NCBI RefSeq assembly: GCF_009720365.1
Contig: NZ_ML769319.1
Location: forward strand, 87,752 to 151,751
Origin: Catellatospora paridis
Lineage (GTDB): Bacteria > Actinomycetota > Actinomycetes > Mycobacteriales > Micromonosporaceae
Direction: 5' to 3'
Length of the DNA: 64,000 nt
The position numbers and the translations under genes are program-made. The notes beneath the pieces are model-generated. The model was not told the DNA's origin, ran no database searches, and saw nothing but the letters and a program-made list of their open reading frames with translations. Of this stretch, positions 17,677 through 25,046 are shown piece after piece (the first letter of the stretch is position 1; every line of letters starts with the position of its first letter).

Positions 17677-19044
17677 TCAGGCCTGGGCCGCGGGGGCAGC
17701 GGGACGGGCCGCGGTGGCGAACCAGTACCAGGCGGCCAGCAGGACGAAGGCCGTGGCGGTGATGATCAGGCCGAGCGCGGACTTGCCGTTCGGCGGCAGG
17801 GTCACCGCCGCGGTGAACAGGCCCGTGACGAAGCACAGGTTGAACGCGGTGTCGTTGACGCTGAAGATGCGGCCGCGGTATTCGTCGAGGCACTCGCGCT
17901 GGATGGTCGCGTCCACGATGATCTTCATGCTCTGCGAGGCGACGTTCACCAGGAACACGGCGACCAGCAGCAGCGGCGCGACGAACGGCAGCCCGAAGAC
18001 CAGCACCACCACGCCGACCGCGGCGACCACGCCGCTCAGCCAGCGCCGCGCGTCCCACCAGCGGACCGCGAGCGGGGTGATCACGGCGGCCAGCGCCGCG
18101 CCGGCCGCGCCGGAGAGCACCACCAGGCCCAGCTGCCCCATCGACGTCGCCGCGCCGGACACCTGCTCGGCCCGGTCGGCGGCGTGCCCGAAGTAGCGGC
18201 TGTAGAGCAGCAGCACCGCGAGCGTGAGCACGCCGTAGAGGAAGCGGTAGGCCGACTGCAGCGCCATGATCCGCAGCGCCTTGCGCCGCTCCGCCAGGTG
18301 CCGGGCCCCGCTGATCATGCCGCGGAACACCTGGACCACGGCCTCACTGATCTTCGAGGTGGCCCGCTCGTGGGCGTGCGGGCCCAGCTCGTCGCGGCGG
18401 AAGAAGCGCCGCGCCAGCAGTCCGGACGCCAGGTAGCCGAGCGAGGCTGTGGCCGCGATGACGCCGTATCCGTGCCGGTCCGTGCCGACCACGTGCAGCG
18501 CGACCACGGACGCCGCGGTGAACAGGCCCACCGAGTAGCAGATGGTGCCGAGCGTGGACGCCAGCGCGTTCGCCGGGACCAGCTTGCGCTCCTCCACCAC
18601 GTGCGGCAGTGCGGCCGACAGGCCGGCCAGGAAGAACCGGTTGATCGCGATGACGATGAGCGCGCAGACCGCGAAGCCGATGCCCTGCGCCCCGGACCAG
18701 AGCAGCGCCGCGGCGGGCAGGACCATCGCGGCGCGGGCCAGGTTGGCCGTCGACAGCGACGCGCGGCGGTCCCAGCGGTCCAGCAGCACGCCGACGTACG
18801 GGCCGAGCAGCGAGTACGGCAGCAGCAGGATGGCGAAGCCGGCGGCGATGGCGACCGGGCTGGACTGCCGGTCGGGGTTGAACAGCAGCGACCCGGCCAG
18901 CCCGGCCTGGAACCAGCCGTCGGCGATCTGGCTGGTCAGTCTCACCCCGAGCAGCCGTCGGAACGGCACCCCGGCCAGGATCGCGCGGGAGCTCGCGGCG
19001 ACCTTCGGCGTGGGCACGGTGTTCGGCATCACGGGGTGCGGCAC
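17677..19044 (-). CDS. MFS transporter, drug-efflux-like
   Basis: 455 residues with about 12 hydrophobic segments. After an N-terminal cytoplasmic tail, FRRLLGVRLTSQIADGWFQAGLA and the loop LLDRWDRRA (motif A like, after helix 3) match MFS proteins of the Bcr/MFS_3 enterobactin/macrolide exporter type. Substrate unknown. It converges on cca 24 bases away. A second Met at residue 6 is a possible start. Confidence 0.85.
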   Translation of the reverse strand: MPHPVMPNTVPTPKVAASSRAILAGVPFRRLLGVRLTSQIADGWFQAGLAGSLLFNPDRQSSPVAIAAGFAILLLPYSLLGPYVGVLLDRWDRRASLSTANLARAAMVLPAAALLWSGAQGIGFAVCALIVIAINRFFLAGLSAALPHVVEERKLVPANALASTLGTICYSVGLFTAASVVALHVVGTDRHGYGVIAATASLGYLASGLLARRFFRRDELGPHAHERATSKISEAVVQVFRGMISGARHLAERRKALRIMALQSAYRFLYGVLTLAVLLLYSRYFGHAADRAEQVSGAATSMGQLGLVVLSGAAGAALAAVITPLAVRWWDARRWLSGVVAAVGVVVLVFGLPFVAPLLLVAVFLVNVASQSMKIIVDATIQRECLDEYRGRIFSVNDTAFNLCFVTGLFTAAVTLPPNGKSALGLIITATAFVLLAAWYWFATAARPAAPAAQA

Positions 19045-19082
19045 GTCACCACCCTACGTGGCGGGGCCGCCCCGTACATGAA

Positions 19083-19187
19083 CGCTGCGGGCGTTCCGGT
19101 CATCCACGACCCGAACGCCCGCAGCGGCGGTCCTTTTCAGCGACGCTGCGGGCGTCCCGTCATCCGTGACCGGAATGCCCGCAGCGG
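19083..19187. repeat. Two tandem copies of a hairpin element (terminator-like)
   Basis: Copy 1 (19083-19126) has a perfect 14-bp stem CGCTGCGGGCGTTC with its complement; copy 2 (19144-19186) has the same arms with two changes. The loops are also alike (GGTCATCCACGACC against CGTCATCCGTGACC), so the unit has been duplicated, 61 bases apart. They lie downstream of the flotillin operon and upstream of the MFS gene on the same strand, fitting a double terminator, but sequence conservation of loop and stem also suits a mobile REP-like repeat. Confidence 0.8.
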
Positions 19188-19192
19188 GTGGT

Positions 19193-20671
19193 TCACTCCT
19201 TGCTGGTCGCCGCGCCGGTCACCTTCGCCAGCAGCGCCGGCAGGTCGATGCCGGTCAGGTCGTTGCCCAGCTGCAGGCCCTGGGCGACGTTCGTGGCCAC
19301 GGACTTGGTCAGCGAGCTCGCGCCGTCGGTGGAGATGACGGTCATCTTGTCGATCGCGCTCAACGGCGCGGACGCCGCGGCGACGACCTGCGGCAGCACC
19401 CGGACCAGCAGGTCGAGCACGGCCGCCTCGCCGTACTGGGCGAAGGCCTCGGCCTTGAGGCGCATCGCCTCGGCCTCGGACTGGCCCTTGGCCAGGATGG
19501 CGGCCGCGTCCGCGGTGCCTTCGCGCTCGACCGCGTCCGCGATGGCGGTACGCCGCCGCTGCTCGGCCTCACCCTCCTTGGCACCCTCGATCGCGTTGGC
19601 CTCGGCCAGCGCGGCCCGGCGGGCCCGCTCGCCCTCACCGGTCAGGCGGGACTGCTCGGCCTGGGCCTGGGCGGCGGCGATGGTCGCCTGACGGGCCGCG
19701 TCGGCGGCCAGCACCCGGGCGTTGCGGTCGGCCTCGGCCTCCTGCTCGACCTTGTATCGCGCCGCGTCGGCGGGCTTGCGCACCTCGGTGTCGAGCTGGC
19801 GCTGCTTGAGCTCCGCGTTCTGCTCGGCCACCTTGCGCTGCTCGGCGATGATCACCTGCTGGCGCTCGGCCTCGGCGAGCGGTCCGGCCGCGGCGGAGAC
19901 GGCCTTGGCGGCGTCGATCTCGGCCTGGATGCCGGCCTGCTTGAGGGCGAGGTTGCGCTGCGCCTCGGCGATCGACTCCTCGGCGAGCAGGCGGGCCTGC
20001 TCGGCCTGCTGGCGGGCCAGCGCCTCGGCGATGGCGGCGTCCTTGAGCACCCGGGCGGCCTCGGGCCGGCCCAGGTCCTGCAGGTACGAGCCCTCGGCGA
20101 GGATGTCCTGCAGCTGGAACGTGTCGAGCACCAGACCCTGGTTGGTCATCGAGTGCTCCGCCTCCTCCGCGACGGCGGAGGCGAACGCGGCCCGGTCCCG
20201 GATGATCTCCTCGATGGTGAGCCGGCCCACGATGGAGCGCAGCGCACCGGCCAGCACCTCGCGGGTGAACTCCTCGATCTCGTTCTGCTGGTGCAGGAAG
20301 CGCTGAGCCGAGGCGCGGATCGCGTCCTCGGTGCCGCCGACCTTCACGATCGCGACGCCCTGCAGGTTGGCGCGGATGCCCTGCTTGCTCACCGCGCCCG
20401 TGATCTCGACGTGGATGCGGCGGCTGGACAGGTCGAGGACCTGCAGCTTCTGGACCACCGGCAGCACGAACACGGAGGCGCCCATGACGACCTTCTGGCC
20501 CGAGAGGTCGGTGGAGCGCGCTCCGTCGGCGGTCTCGGTGGTCCGGCCCTTGCGGCCCGTCACGATGAAAGCCTCGTTGGGCCCGGCCACCTTGATCCGG
20601 GACAGCACGAAGAGGATGAGCAGGAGTACGAGCAGCACGCCGCCCGCGATCGCAATGGTGAGGGCTGTCAT
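19193..20671 (-). CDS. Flotillin/SPFH-domain membrane protein
   Basis: 492 residues. An N-terminal transmembrane helix (residues about 3-24) is followed by an SPFH/band-7 domain (about 27-200) and a long Ala/Glu-rich helical region with repeated AEA, EAQ and AEQ motifs (about 215-420) that should form a coiled coil, then a conserved C-terminal oligomerisation segment. Flotillins scaffold membrane microdomains; in Bacillus FloT pairs with an NfeD protein, as here with the upstream gene 22 bases away. Confidence 0.93.
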   Translation of the reverse strand: MTALTIAIAGGVLLVLLLILFVLSRIKVAGPNEAFIVTGRKGRTTETADGARSTDLSGQKVVMGASVFVLPVVQKLQVLDLSSRRIHVEITGAVSKQGIRANLQGVAIVKVGGTEDAIRASAQRFLHQQNEIEEFTREVLAGALRSIVGRLTIEEIIRDRAAFASAVAEEAEHSMTNQGLVLDTFQLQDILAEGSYLQDLGRPEAARVLKDAAIAEALARQQAEQARLLAEESIAEAQRNLALKQAGIQAEIDAAKAVSAAAGPLAEAERQQVIIAEQRKVAEQNAELKQRQLDTEVRKPADAARYKVEQEAEADRNARVLAADAARQATIAAAQAQAEQSRLTGEGERARRAALAEANAIEGAKEGEAEQRRRTAIADAVEREGTADAAAILAKGQSEAEAMRLKAEAFAQYGEAAVLDLLVRVLPQVVAAASAPLSAIDKMTVISTDGASSLTKSVATNVAQGLQLGNDLTGIDLPALLAKVTGAATSKE

Positions 20672-20693
20672 TGCCTTCCTTCTTCCGGGGGAG

Positions 20694-21197
20694 CTACTGC
20701 TCCGGGACTTCCTGGACGATCACGCTGGTGTCGCTGACGGCGGACGTCACGACGACCTTGGTCCCCAGCGGCACGGGACGCTCGGCGCGGGCGGACAGCT
20801 TGACCGGCTGCCCGCCGATGCGCACGCGGACCTCACCGAAGCCGCCGGCGGGGATGGGGGTGACCACCACGCCCCGGGTGCCGACCAGATCGGCGCGGGT
20901 GGGGGTGGCGTCGGTGCGCATGTTCGACATGCGTTTTACCAGGTAGCTGGCCAGAAAGGCCAGTGGTATCGCGGCGACTGTAGCGATGAACAGCACTGCG
21001 GCGATACCCAGGGCGTCGTCGGTGAGCTCGTTCACGATGGCCGCGGTGAAGCCGAAGCCGCCGAGGAATGTGGCGAGCAGCTCCGTGGAGACGAAGCCGT
21101 CGCCGAGGTCGAGGAGGTCACCGCCGAGCACGGCGACCGCCGCGATGACGATGCCGAGTGCCCCGATGATCAGAAAGACCAGTGTCGCCGTACCCAC
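20694..21197 (-). CDS. NfeD-like membrane protein, flotillin partner
   Basis: 167 residues from GTG 21197; a TTG at 21224 would add nine. Two to three N-terminal hydrophobic segments (about residues 1-30, 60-100) precede a C-terminal OB-fold (about 105-165, LVGTRGVVVTPIPAGGFGEVRVRIGG) typical of NfeD-type partners of SPFH proteins. The pairing with the downstream flotillin gene in one operon is the classical arrangement. Function probably concerns membrane-domain organisation; start codon uncertain. Confidence 0.8.
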   Translation of the reverse strand: MGTATLVFLIIGALGIVIAAVAVLGGDLLDLGDGFVSTELLATFLGGFGFTAAIVNELTDDALGIAAVLFIATVAAIPLAFLASYLVKRMSNMRTDATPTRADLVGTRGVVVTPIPAGGFGEVRVRIGGQPVKLSARAERPVPLGTKVVVTSAVSDTSVIVQEVPEQ

Positions 21198-21271
21198 GCC
21201 GGGAACCGTAGCGACCTCGGGCAACAGCGGGCCGTCACGGCAACACGCTCGCCGGCTGCCGCGGCCTTAAT

Positions 21272-21306
21272 CGGTGTCATCCTCCGCTGCGCTGCGGATG
21301 ACACCG
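21272..21306 (-). terminator. Terminator-like hairpin
   Basis: An 11-bp perfect stem CGGTGTCATCC (21272-21282) with its complement at 21296-21306 lies just beyond the end of the first DUF6584-like gene on the minus strand, separating it from the flotillin operon. Confidence 0.7.
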
Positions 21307-21334
21307 AGCGGCCGCTACCGCGGGCGACGACTTC

Positions 21335-21832
21335 TCAGTCGGCCACCCAGCCGATGACCTTGATGGCGCCGATGCCGGCCAGTACGAGCGCGACGCCGAT
21401 CACCACGAGGGTGAACAGACACGGCACCACCACACCGCGCTTCTTCGTGGGCGCCCGGTAGGACCCGGCCCACTGCGTGGGTTTGCCCGACCGTTCCGCC
21501 TCGTCGGCCAGCTGCACCAGCCGCTGGGCCGCGGTCGCGGACAGGTGCACGGTGTCGCCCTGGAAGTGCAGCAGCCGCAGCCGCTGCCAGGGGTCAGGGT
21601 TGGCCTTGGCGAACGCCGTCAACTCGGCGTCGCGCACCTCGTCGGTCAGGAAACCCCACCGGCCCGCCTCCACGGGATTACCGGTCTGCCGGTAGATGGA
21701 GGAGAGCAGCGCGCGGATGTCGATGTCGTCGGGAAGGACGGCCAGCAGGGTCCGCAGACGCTGCACAGCCAGATAGGTATGCCCGGCCGCGAGATCGGCG
21801 CGCACCCGGGCGAGTACGTCCGCCTTTGCCAC
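21335..21832 (-). CDS. Small membrane-anchored helical-repeat protein (DUF6584-like), copy 1
   Basis: 165 residues from GTG. The N-terminal 65 residues (VLARVRADLAAGHTYLAVQRL, then YRQTGNPVEAGRWGFL) look like a degenerate TPR pair and the C-terminus has one hydrophobic segment of about 25 residues. It resembles actinobacterial proteins I know as DUF6584; function unknown. The neighbouring upstream gene encodes a clear paralogue with the same layout, so this is a tandem duplication. Confidence 0.75.
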   Translation of the reverse strand: MAKADVLARVRADLAAGHTYLAVQRLRTLLAVLPDDIDIRALLSSIYRQTGNPVEAGRWGFLTDEVRDAELTAFAKANPDPWQRLRLLHFQGDTVHLSATAAQRLVQLADEAERSGKPTQWAGSYRAPTKKRGVVVPCLFTLVVIGVALVLAGIGAIKVIGWVAD

Positions 21833-21915
21833 TCACTGATCCTTATGGACCGGTGGCATGTCACGCCAGGGGCATTTATAACGGCCGGGTCACAGATCAC
21901 ACCGATGTTTCGGCG

Positions 21916-22383
21916 CTAGAAGATCCAGTCCAGTGCCGTTCGGGCACCGACGACCACCAATGCGGACAGAGCGACCAGTGCCGCGACGGCGGCCGCGGTC
22001 CACAGGCGTGATCCCCGGTGGGTGTTCGGCTTCGACGACGGTGCCGAAGCCGCAGCGGCCAGCAGCGGTGCCAGCCTGACGCGGGAGAGGTCGGTCGGGG
22101 CGGGTGCGCCGATCGGCCAGCGCAGGGCGTCGAGACGACGGTGTGTCGGATAGCGGCCCTCGAACGCTTCGAGTTCCGCGGGTTCGGCGGCTTCGTCGAG
22201 GTAGGACCAGCGGCCGGCCTCGACGACGTTGCCGGTGGCCCGGTAGATCGCGGCGAGCCTGCGCCGCAGATCCAGGTCGGTGGGATGCGCGGCGACCAGG
22301 CTGTGCATGCGCTGGATCGCCGGGTAGGTATGGCCACGTGACAGGTCCGTGGTCACCCGATCCATCAGATCTGACTTCCCCAT
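21916..22383 (-). CDS. Small membrane-anchored helical-repeat protein (DUF6584-like), copy 2
   Basis: 155 residues from ATG 22383, preferred because it aligns with the start of copy 1 (GKSDLMDRVTTDLSRGHTYPAIQR). It shares the YRATGNVVEAGRWSYL motif with copy 1 and also ends in a single transmembrane helix, but the linker is unlike. Only 83 bases separate the two genes. Divergence outside the TPR-like core suggests an old duplication and possibly different partners. Confidence 0.75.
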   Translation of the reverse strand: MGKSDLMDRVTTDLSRGHTYPAIQRMHSLVAAHPTDLDLRRRLAAIYRATGNVVEAGRWSYLDEAAEPAELEAFEGRYPTHRRLDALRWPIGAPAPTDLSRVRLAPLLAAAASAPSSKPNTHRGSRLWTAAAVAALVALSALVVVGARTALDWIF

Positions 22384-22465
22384 GACCCCACTATGCATAT
22401 CCGCGGGCCGAGGGTCCATACATCGAGCGTGCCGTAAAGGTGCGCGTCAGGGGCCTATTAGTACA

Positions 22466-22524
22466 GACGATGGCCTATCTACCGCGTGACGTTCGTCAAT
22501 TTCCGCAGTAGACAGGCCATCGTC
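22466..22524. terminator. Long interrupted palindrome downstream of ino1
   Basis: Arms GACGATGGCCTATCTAC (22466-22482) and GTAGACAGGCCATCGTC (22508-22524) pair over 17 bases with one mismatch around a 25-base loop. It lies between the 3' end of ino1 and the second DUF6584-like gene, so a terminator for ino1 is the simplest reading; the long AT-containing arms are unlike the GC-only terminators elsewhere in the window. Confidence 0.6.
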
Positions 22525-22571
22525 AGGTGAATGAGTGTGCCCGCTCACACTTTTCAAGAACGGGTCCGAAA

Positions 22572-23651
22572 TCAACGATTAACAGTGCCCTTGATGAAGT
22601 TCTCGACCGACTCGTGCGCGTCGTGATCGTTGTACTGCACCGGCGGAGACTTCATGAAGTAGCTCGAAGCGGACAGGATCGGTCCACCGATCTTGCGGTC
22701 CAGTGCGATCTTCGCGGCGCGCACCGCGTCGATGATGACGCCGGCCGAGTTCGGCGAGTCCCACACCTCGAGCTTGAGCTCGGCGTTGAGCGGGGTGTCA
22801 CCGAAGGAGCGGCCCTCCAGGCGGATGTACGCCCACTTGCGGTCGTCGAGCCACGGCACGTGGTCCGACGGGCCGATGTGCACGTCGCTCTTCGACATCT
22901 CGTGCGGGATCTGGGACGTCACCGACTGCGTCTTCGAGATCTTCTTCGAGACCAGGCGCTTGCGCTCCAGCATGTTCATGAAGTCCATGTTGCCGCCGAA
23001 GTTGAGCTGGTACGTGCGCAGCAGCTCCACGCCGCGGTCCTCGAACAGCTTCGCCAGGGCGCGGTGCACGATGGTGGCGCCGACCTGGCTCTTGATGTCG
23101 TCGCCGACGATCGGCAGGCCCGCGTCCTCGAACTTCTTGGCCCACACCGGGTCGGAGGCGATGAAGACCGGCAGCGCGTTCACGAAGGCGCAACCCGCCT
23201 CGATCGCGGCCTCGGCGTAGAACTTGGCCGCCTGCTCCGAGCCGACCGGCAGGTAGCAGACCACCACGTCGGCCTTGGCGTCCTTGAGGACCTTGACCAC
23301 GTCGGCCGGGGTCTCGTCGGACTCCTCGACCATCTCGCGGTAGAACTGGCCCAGGCCGTCCATGGTCGGGCCACGCTGCACGGTGATGCCGGTGGGCGCC
23401 ACGTCGCACAGCTTGATGGTGTTGTTCTCGCTGGCCACGATGGCCTCGGCGACGTCACGGCCGACCTTCTTGGCGTCGACGTCGAACGCGGCGACGAACT
23501 CGACGTCACGGACGTGATACCCGCCGAAATCGACGTGCATCAGGCCGGGTACCCGTTCGGACGGGTCGGCGTCCCGGTAGTACTCCACGCCCTGGACCAG
23601 GGACGAGGCGCAGTTACCGACACCGACGATGGCAACGCGGACGGAGCCCAT
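22572..23651 (-). CDS. ino1: Myo-inositol-1-phosphate synthase
   Basis: 359 residues from ATG 23651, which has AGGAG at the right distance; an ATG 21 bases upstream lies before that Shine-Dalgarno. The NAD-binding motif [12 protein letters not shown] begins at residue 10, and [28 protein letters not shown] catalytic residues are in the C-terminal half. It converts glucose-6-phosphate to inositol-1-phosphate, the first step to mycothiol and phosphatidylinositol lipids. The upstream padR gene, 57 bases away on the same strand, is its usual actinobacterial companion (Rv0046c-Rv0047c). Confidence 0.96.
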   Translation of the reverse strand: MGSVRVAIVGVGNCASSLVQGVEYYRDADPSERVPGLMHVDFGGYHVRDVEFVAAFDVDAKKVGRDVAEAIVASENNTIKLCDVAPTGITVQRGPTMDGLGQFYREMVEESDETPADVVKVLKDAKADVVVCYLPVGSEQAAKFYAEAAIEAGCAFVNALPVFIASDPVWAKKFEDAGLPIVGDDIKSQVGATIVHRALAKLFEDRGVELLRTYQLNFGGNMDFMNMLERKRLVSKKISKTQSVTSQIPHEMSKSDVHIGPSDHVPWLDDRKWAYIRLEGRSFGDTPLNAELKLEVWDSPNSAGVIIDAVRAAKIALDRKIGGPILSASSYFMKSPPVQYNDHDAHESVENFIKGTVNR

Positions 23652-23708
23652 AGCTCCTGCCTCCTTCTTCATATTCGGGCGGACAGCCGATCGGCTGCGC
23701 CGCCCAAC

Positions 23709-24362
23709 TCACTCGGCGGAGTCGTCAGGGCCCGGTCGGGCCGTGAGCGGTCGTGCGGAATCTGTGGTGCGCGGGCTCGCACGGAGCTCGCCCTCGGCCC
23801 CGCGCGGAGGCGGGGTGCGGCCGGAGCGCTCGTTCGCGATGAGCTCCTCCAGCCAGCGGACCTCGCGGTCCGCGGCATCCAGGCCGTGGCGCTGGAGTTC
23901 CAGGGTGTACGCGTCGAGTCGTTCCGCGGCTCGGGCGAGCACCTCCCGGAAGCCCTCCCGGCGCTCCTCCACCTTGCGGCGGCGGCCCTCCAGGATGCGC
24001 AGGCGGATGTCGACGTCGGTGCGGGAGAAGAAGGCGAAGTGCACGCCGAACGCGGCGTCCTCGTATGCCTCCGGCCCCACCTGCGCCAGCAGGTCCTGGA
24101 ACCGCTCCTTGCCCTCGGCCGTGATCTTGTAGACCACCCTGCCCCGGCGGCTGGTCAGCGGCGGCACGTCGGCGTCGCCGGCCGGGGTCTCCCCGGCTTC
24201 GGTGATCCAGCCGGCGGTTTGCAGGCGTCGCAGTGTGGGGTAGAGAGAGCCGTAACTGATCGCCGCGCGGATCGCACCCAGCTTGGTGCTGAGTTGCTTG
24301 CGCAGCTCATACCCATGCATCGGGGACTCATGCAGCAGGCCGAGGATGGCCAGGTCGAGCAT
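23709..24362 (-). CDS. PadR-family transcriptional regulator
   Basis: 217 residues from ATG 24362 (GAGGGGG eight bases upstream). The winged helix-turn-helix MLDLAILGLLHESPMHGYELRKQL to GSLYPTLRRLQTAGWI is the PadR hallmark; the C-terminal half is a long Arg/Glu-rich coiled coil for dimerisation with an extra Ser/Pro tail. It precedes ino1 in the same operon and a perfect 21-bp palindrome lies 46 bases upstream of its start, so autoregulation and control of inositol synthesis are likely. Effector unknown. Confidence 0.9.
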   Translation of the reverse strand: MLDLAILGLLHESPMHGYELRKQLSTKLGAIRAAISYGSLYPTLRRLQTAGWITEAGETPAGDADVPPLTSRRGRVVYKITAEGKERFQDLLAQVGPEAYEDAAFGVHFAFFSRTDVDIRLRILEGRRRKVEERREGFREVLARAAERLDAYTLELQRHGLDAADREVRWLEELIANERSGRTPPPRGAEGELRASPRTTDSARPLTARPGPDDSAE

Positions 24363-24407
24363 GTCGGCCACCCCCCTCTGATCGGTCTCGCGGTCTGGGT
24401 TCGTCGC

Positions 24408-24428
24408 GATGTATCGCGGCGATACATC
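24408..24428. promoter_or_regulatory. Probable PadR operator
   Basis: GATGTATCGC (24408-24417) and GCGATACATC (24419-24428) form a perfect palindrome around one central G. ATGT...ACAT is the known PadR-box pattern. It sits upstream of padR-ino1 and about 150 bp from the divergent DUF5318 gene, so it most likely overlaps the padR promoter. Confidence 0.8.
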
Positions 24429-24562
24429 GTTACGTTAGAACGGCCGGACCTGTCGAGGCAATACGGCGGTGCCGACGATCACCCGGACCGATGATCTTTG
24501 AGCACTGGGCTTCACCCTGGTCACGCTGTGTAACGGCGGTCGCGGCTCGCCGAACGAGGGGT

Positions 24563-24568
24563 TACCCT
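24563..24568 (+). promoter_or_regulatory. -10 element for a leaderless DUF5318 transcript
   Basis: TACCCT ends seven bases before the ATG at 24576, and no Shine-Dalgarno precedes the start. The spacing implies transcription starting at the A of ATG. No convincing -35 box is seen. Confidence 0.4.
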
Positions 24569-24575
24569 GCTTTCC

Positions 24576-25043
24576 ATGCGCGCGCAGCAACGGGTCTCTG
24601 CGTCGCCTCGTGCCGCCCAGCGGCAGGGCGACGGATTCGTTGACTATTCCCTCCAGCGGCGAGCTCTGCTACGTGAGGTGTACGCGGGAAAGGTGGGCAC
24701 GTCAGAGGTGTGCGATGCCTCGCCCTACCTGAAGAGCGCGGCTCGTTTCCACGGCGAGGCCACCGAGAAGCGGTGTCCGATTTGCCGGCGCGAGTTCGTG
24801 ATCAACGTGCACTACATTTACGGCGATCAGCTGAAGAACTCCGCGGGACAGGCGCGTTCGCGCGCGGAACTCGCGGTGCTGGCCGACACGCTCGGTGAGT
24901 TCCAGGTCTACGTGGTCGAGGTGTGCCGCGGCTGTGACTGGAACCACCTGGTGGAGCAGTACCTTCTGGGACGCGCACACAGGACAGCCCCCCAGCTGTC
25001 AGCGGCTGCCGCCACCGCCCCATCCCCGACCGGAACGGTGTGA
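24576..25043 (+). CDS. DUF5318 zinc-ribbon-like protein (Rv0049-like)
   Basis: 155 residues. Conserved CPIC (C67, C70) and CRGC (C117, C120) pairs should bind one zinc ion; an aromatic N-terminal segment FVDYSLQRRALLREVYAG is typical of the family. Members are found only next to class A PBP genes of actinobacteria, such as Rv0049 before ponA1. Function unknown. The stop lies three bases before the PBP start, so it is co-translated with the wall synthase. Confidence 0.85.
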   Translation: MRAQQRVSASPRAAQRQGDGFVDYSLQRRALLREVYAGKVGTSEVCDASPYLKSAARFHGEATEKRCPICRREFVINVHYIYGDQLKNSAGQARSRAELAVLADTLGEFQVYVVEVCRGCDWNHLVEQYLLGRAHRTAPQLSAAAATAPSPTGTV

Positions 25044-25046
25044 CAG

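Noticed and set aside
19193-20671. The long Ala/Glu frame antisense and sense in the flotillin region
   Set aside because: Antisense frames are long only because the flotillin coiled coil is GC-rich; the minus-strand protein has the SPFH fold and membrane helix.
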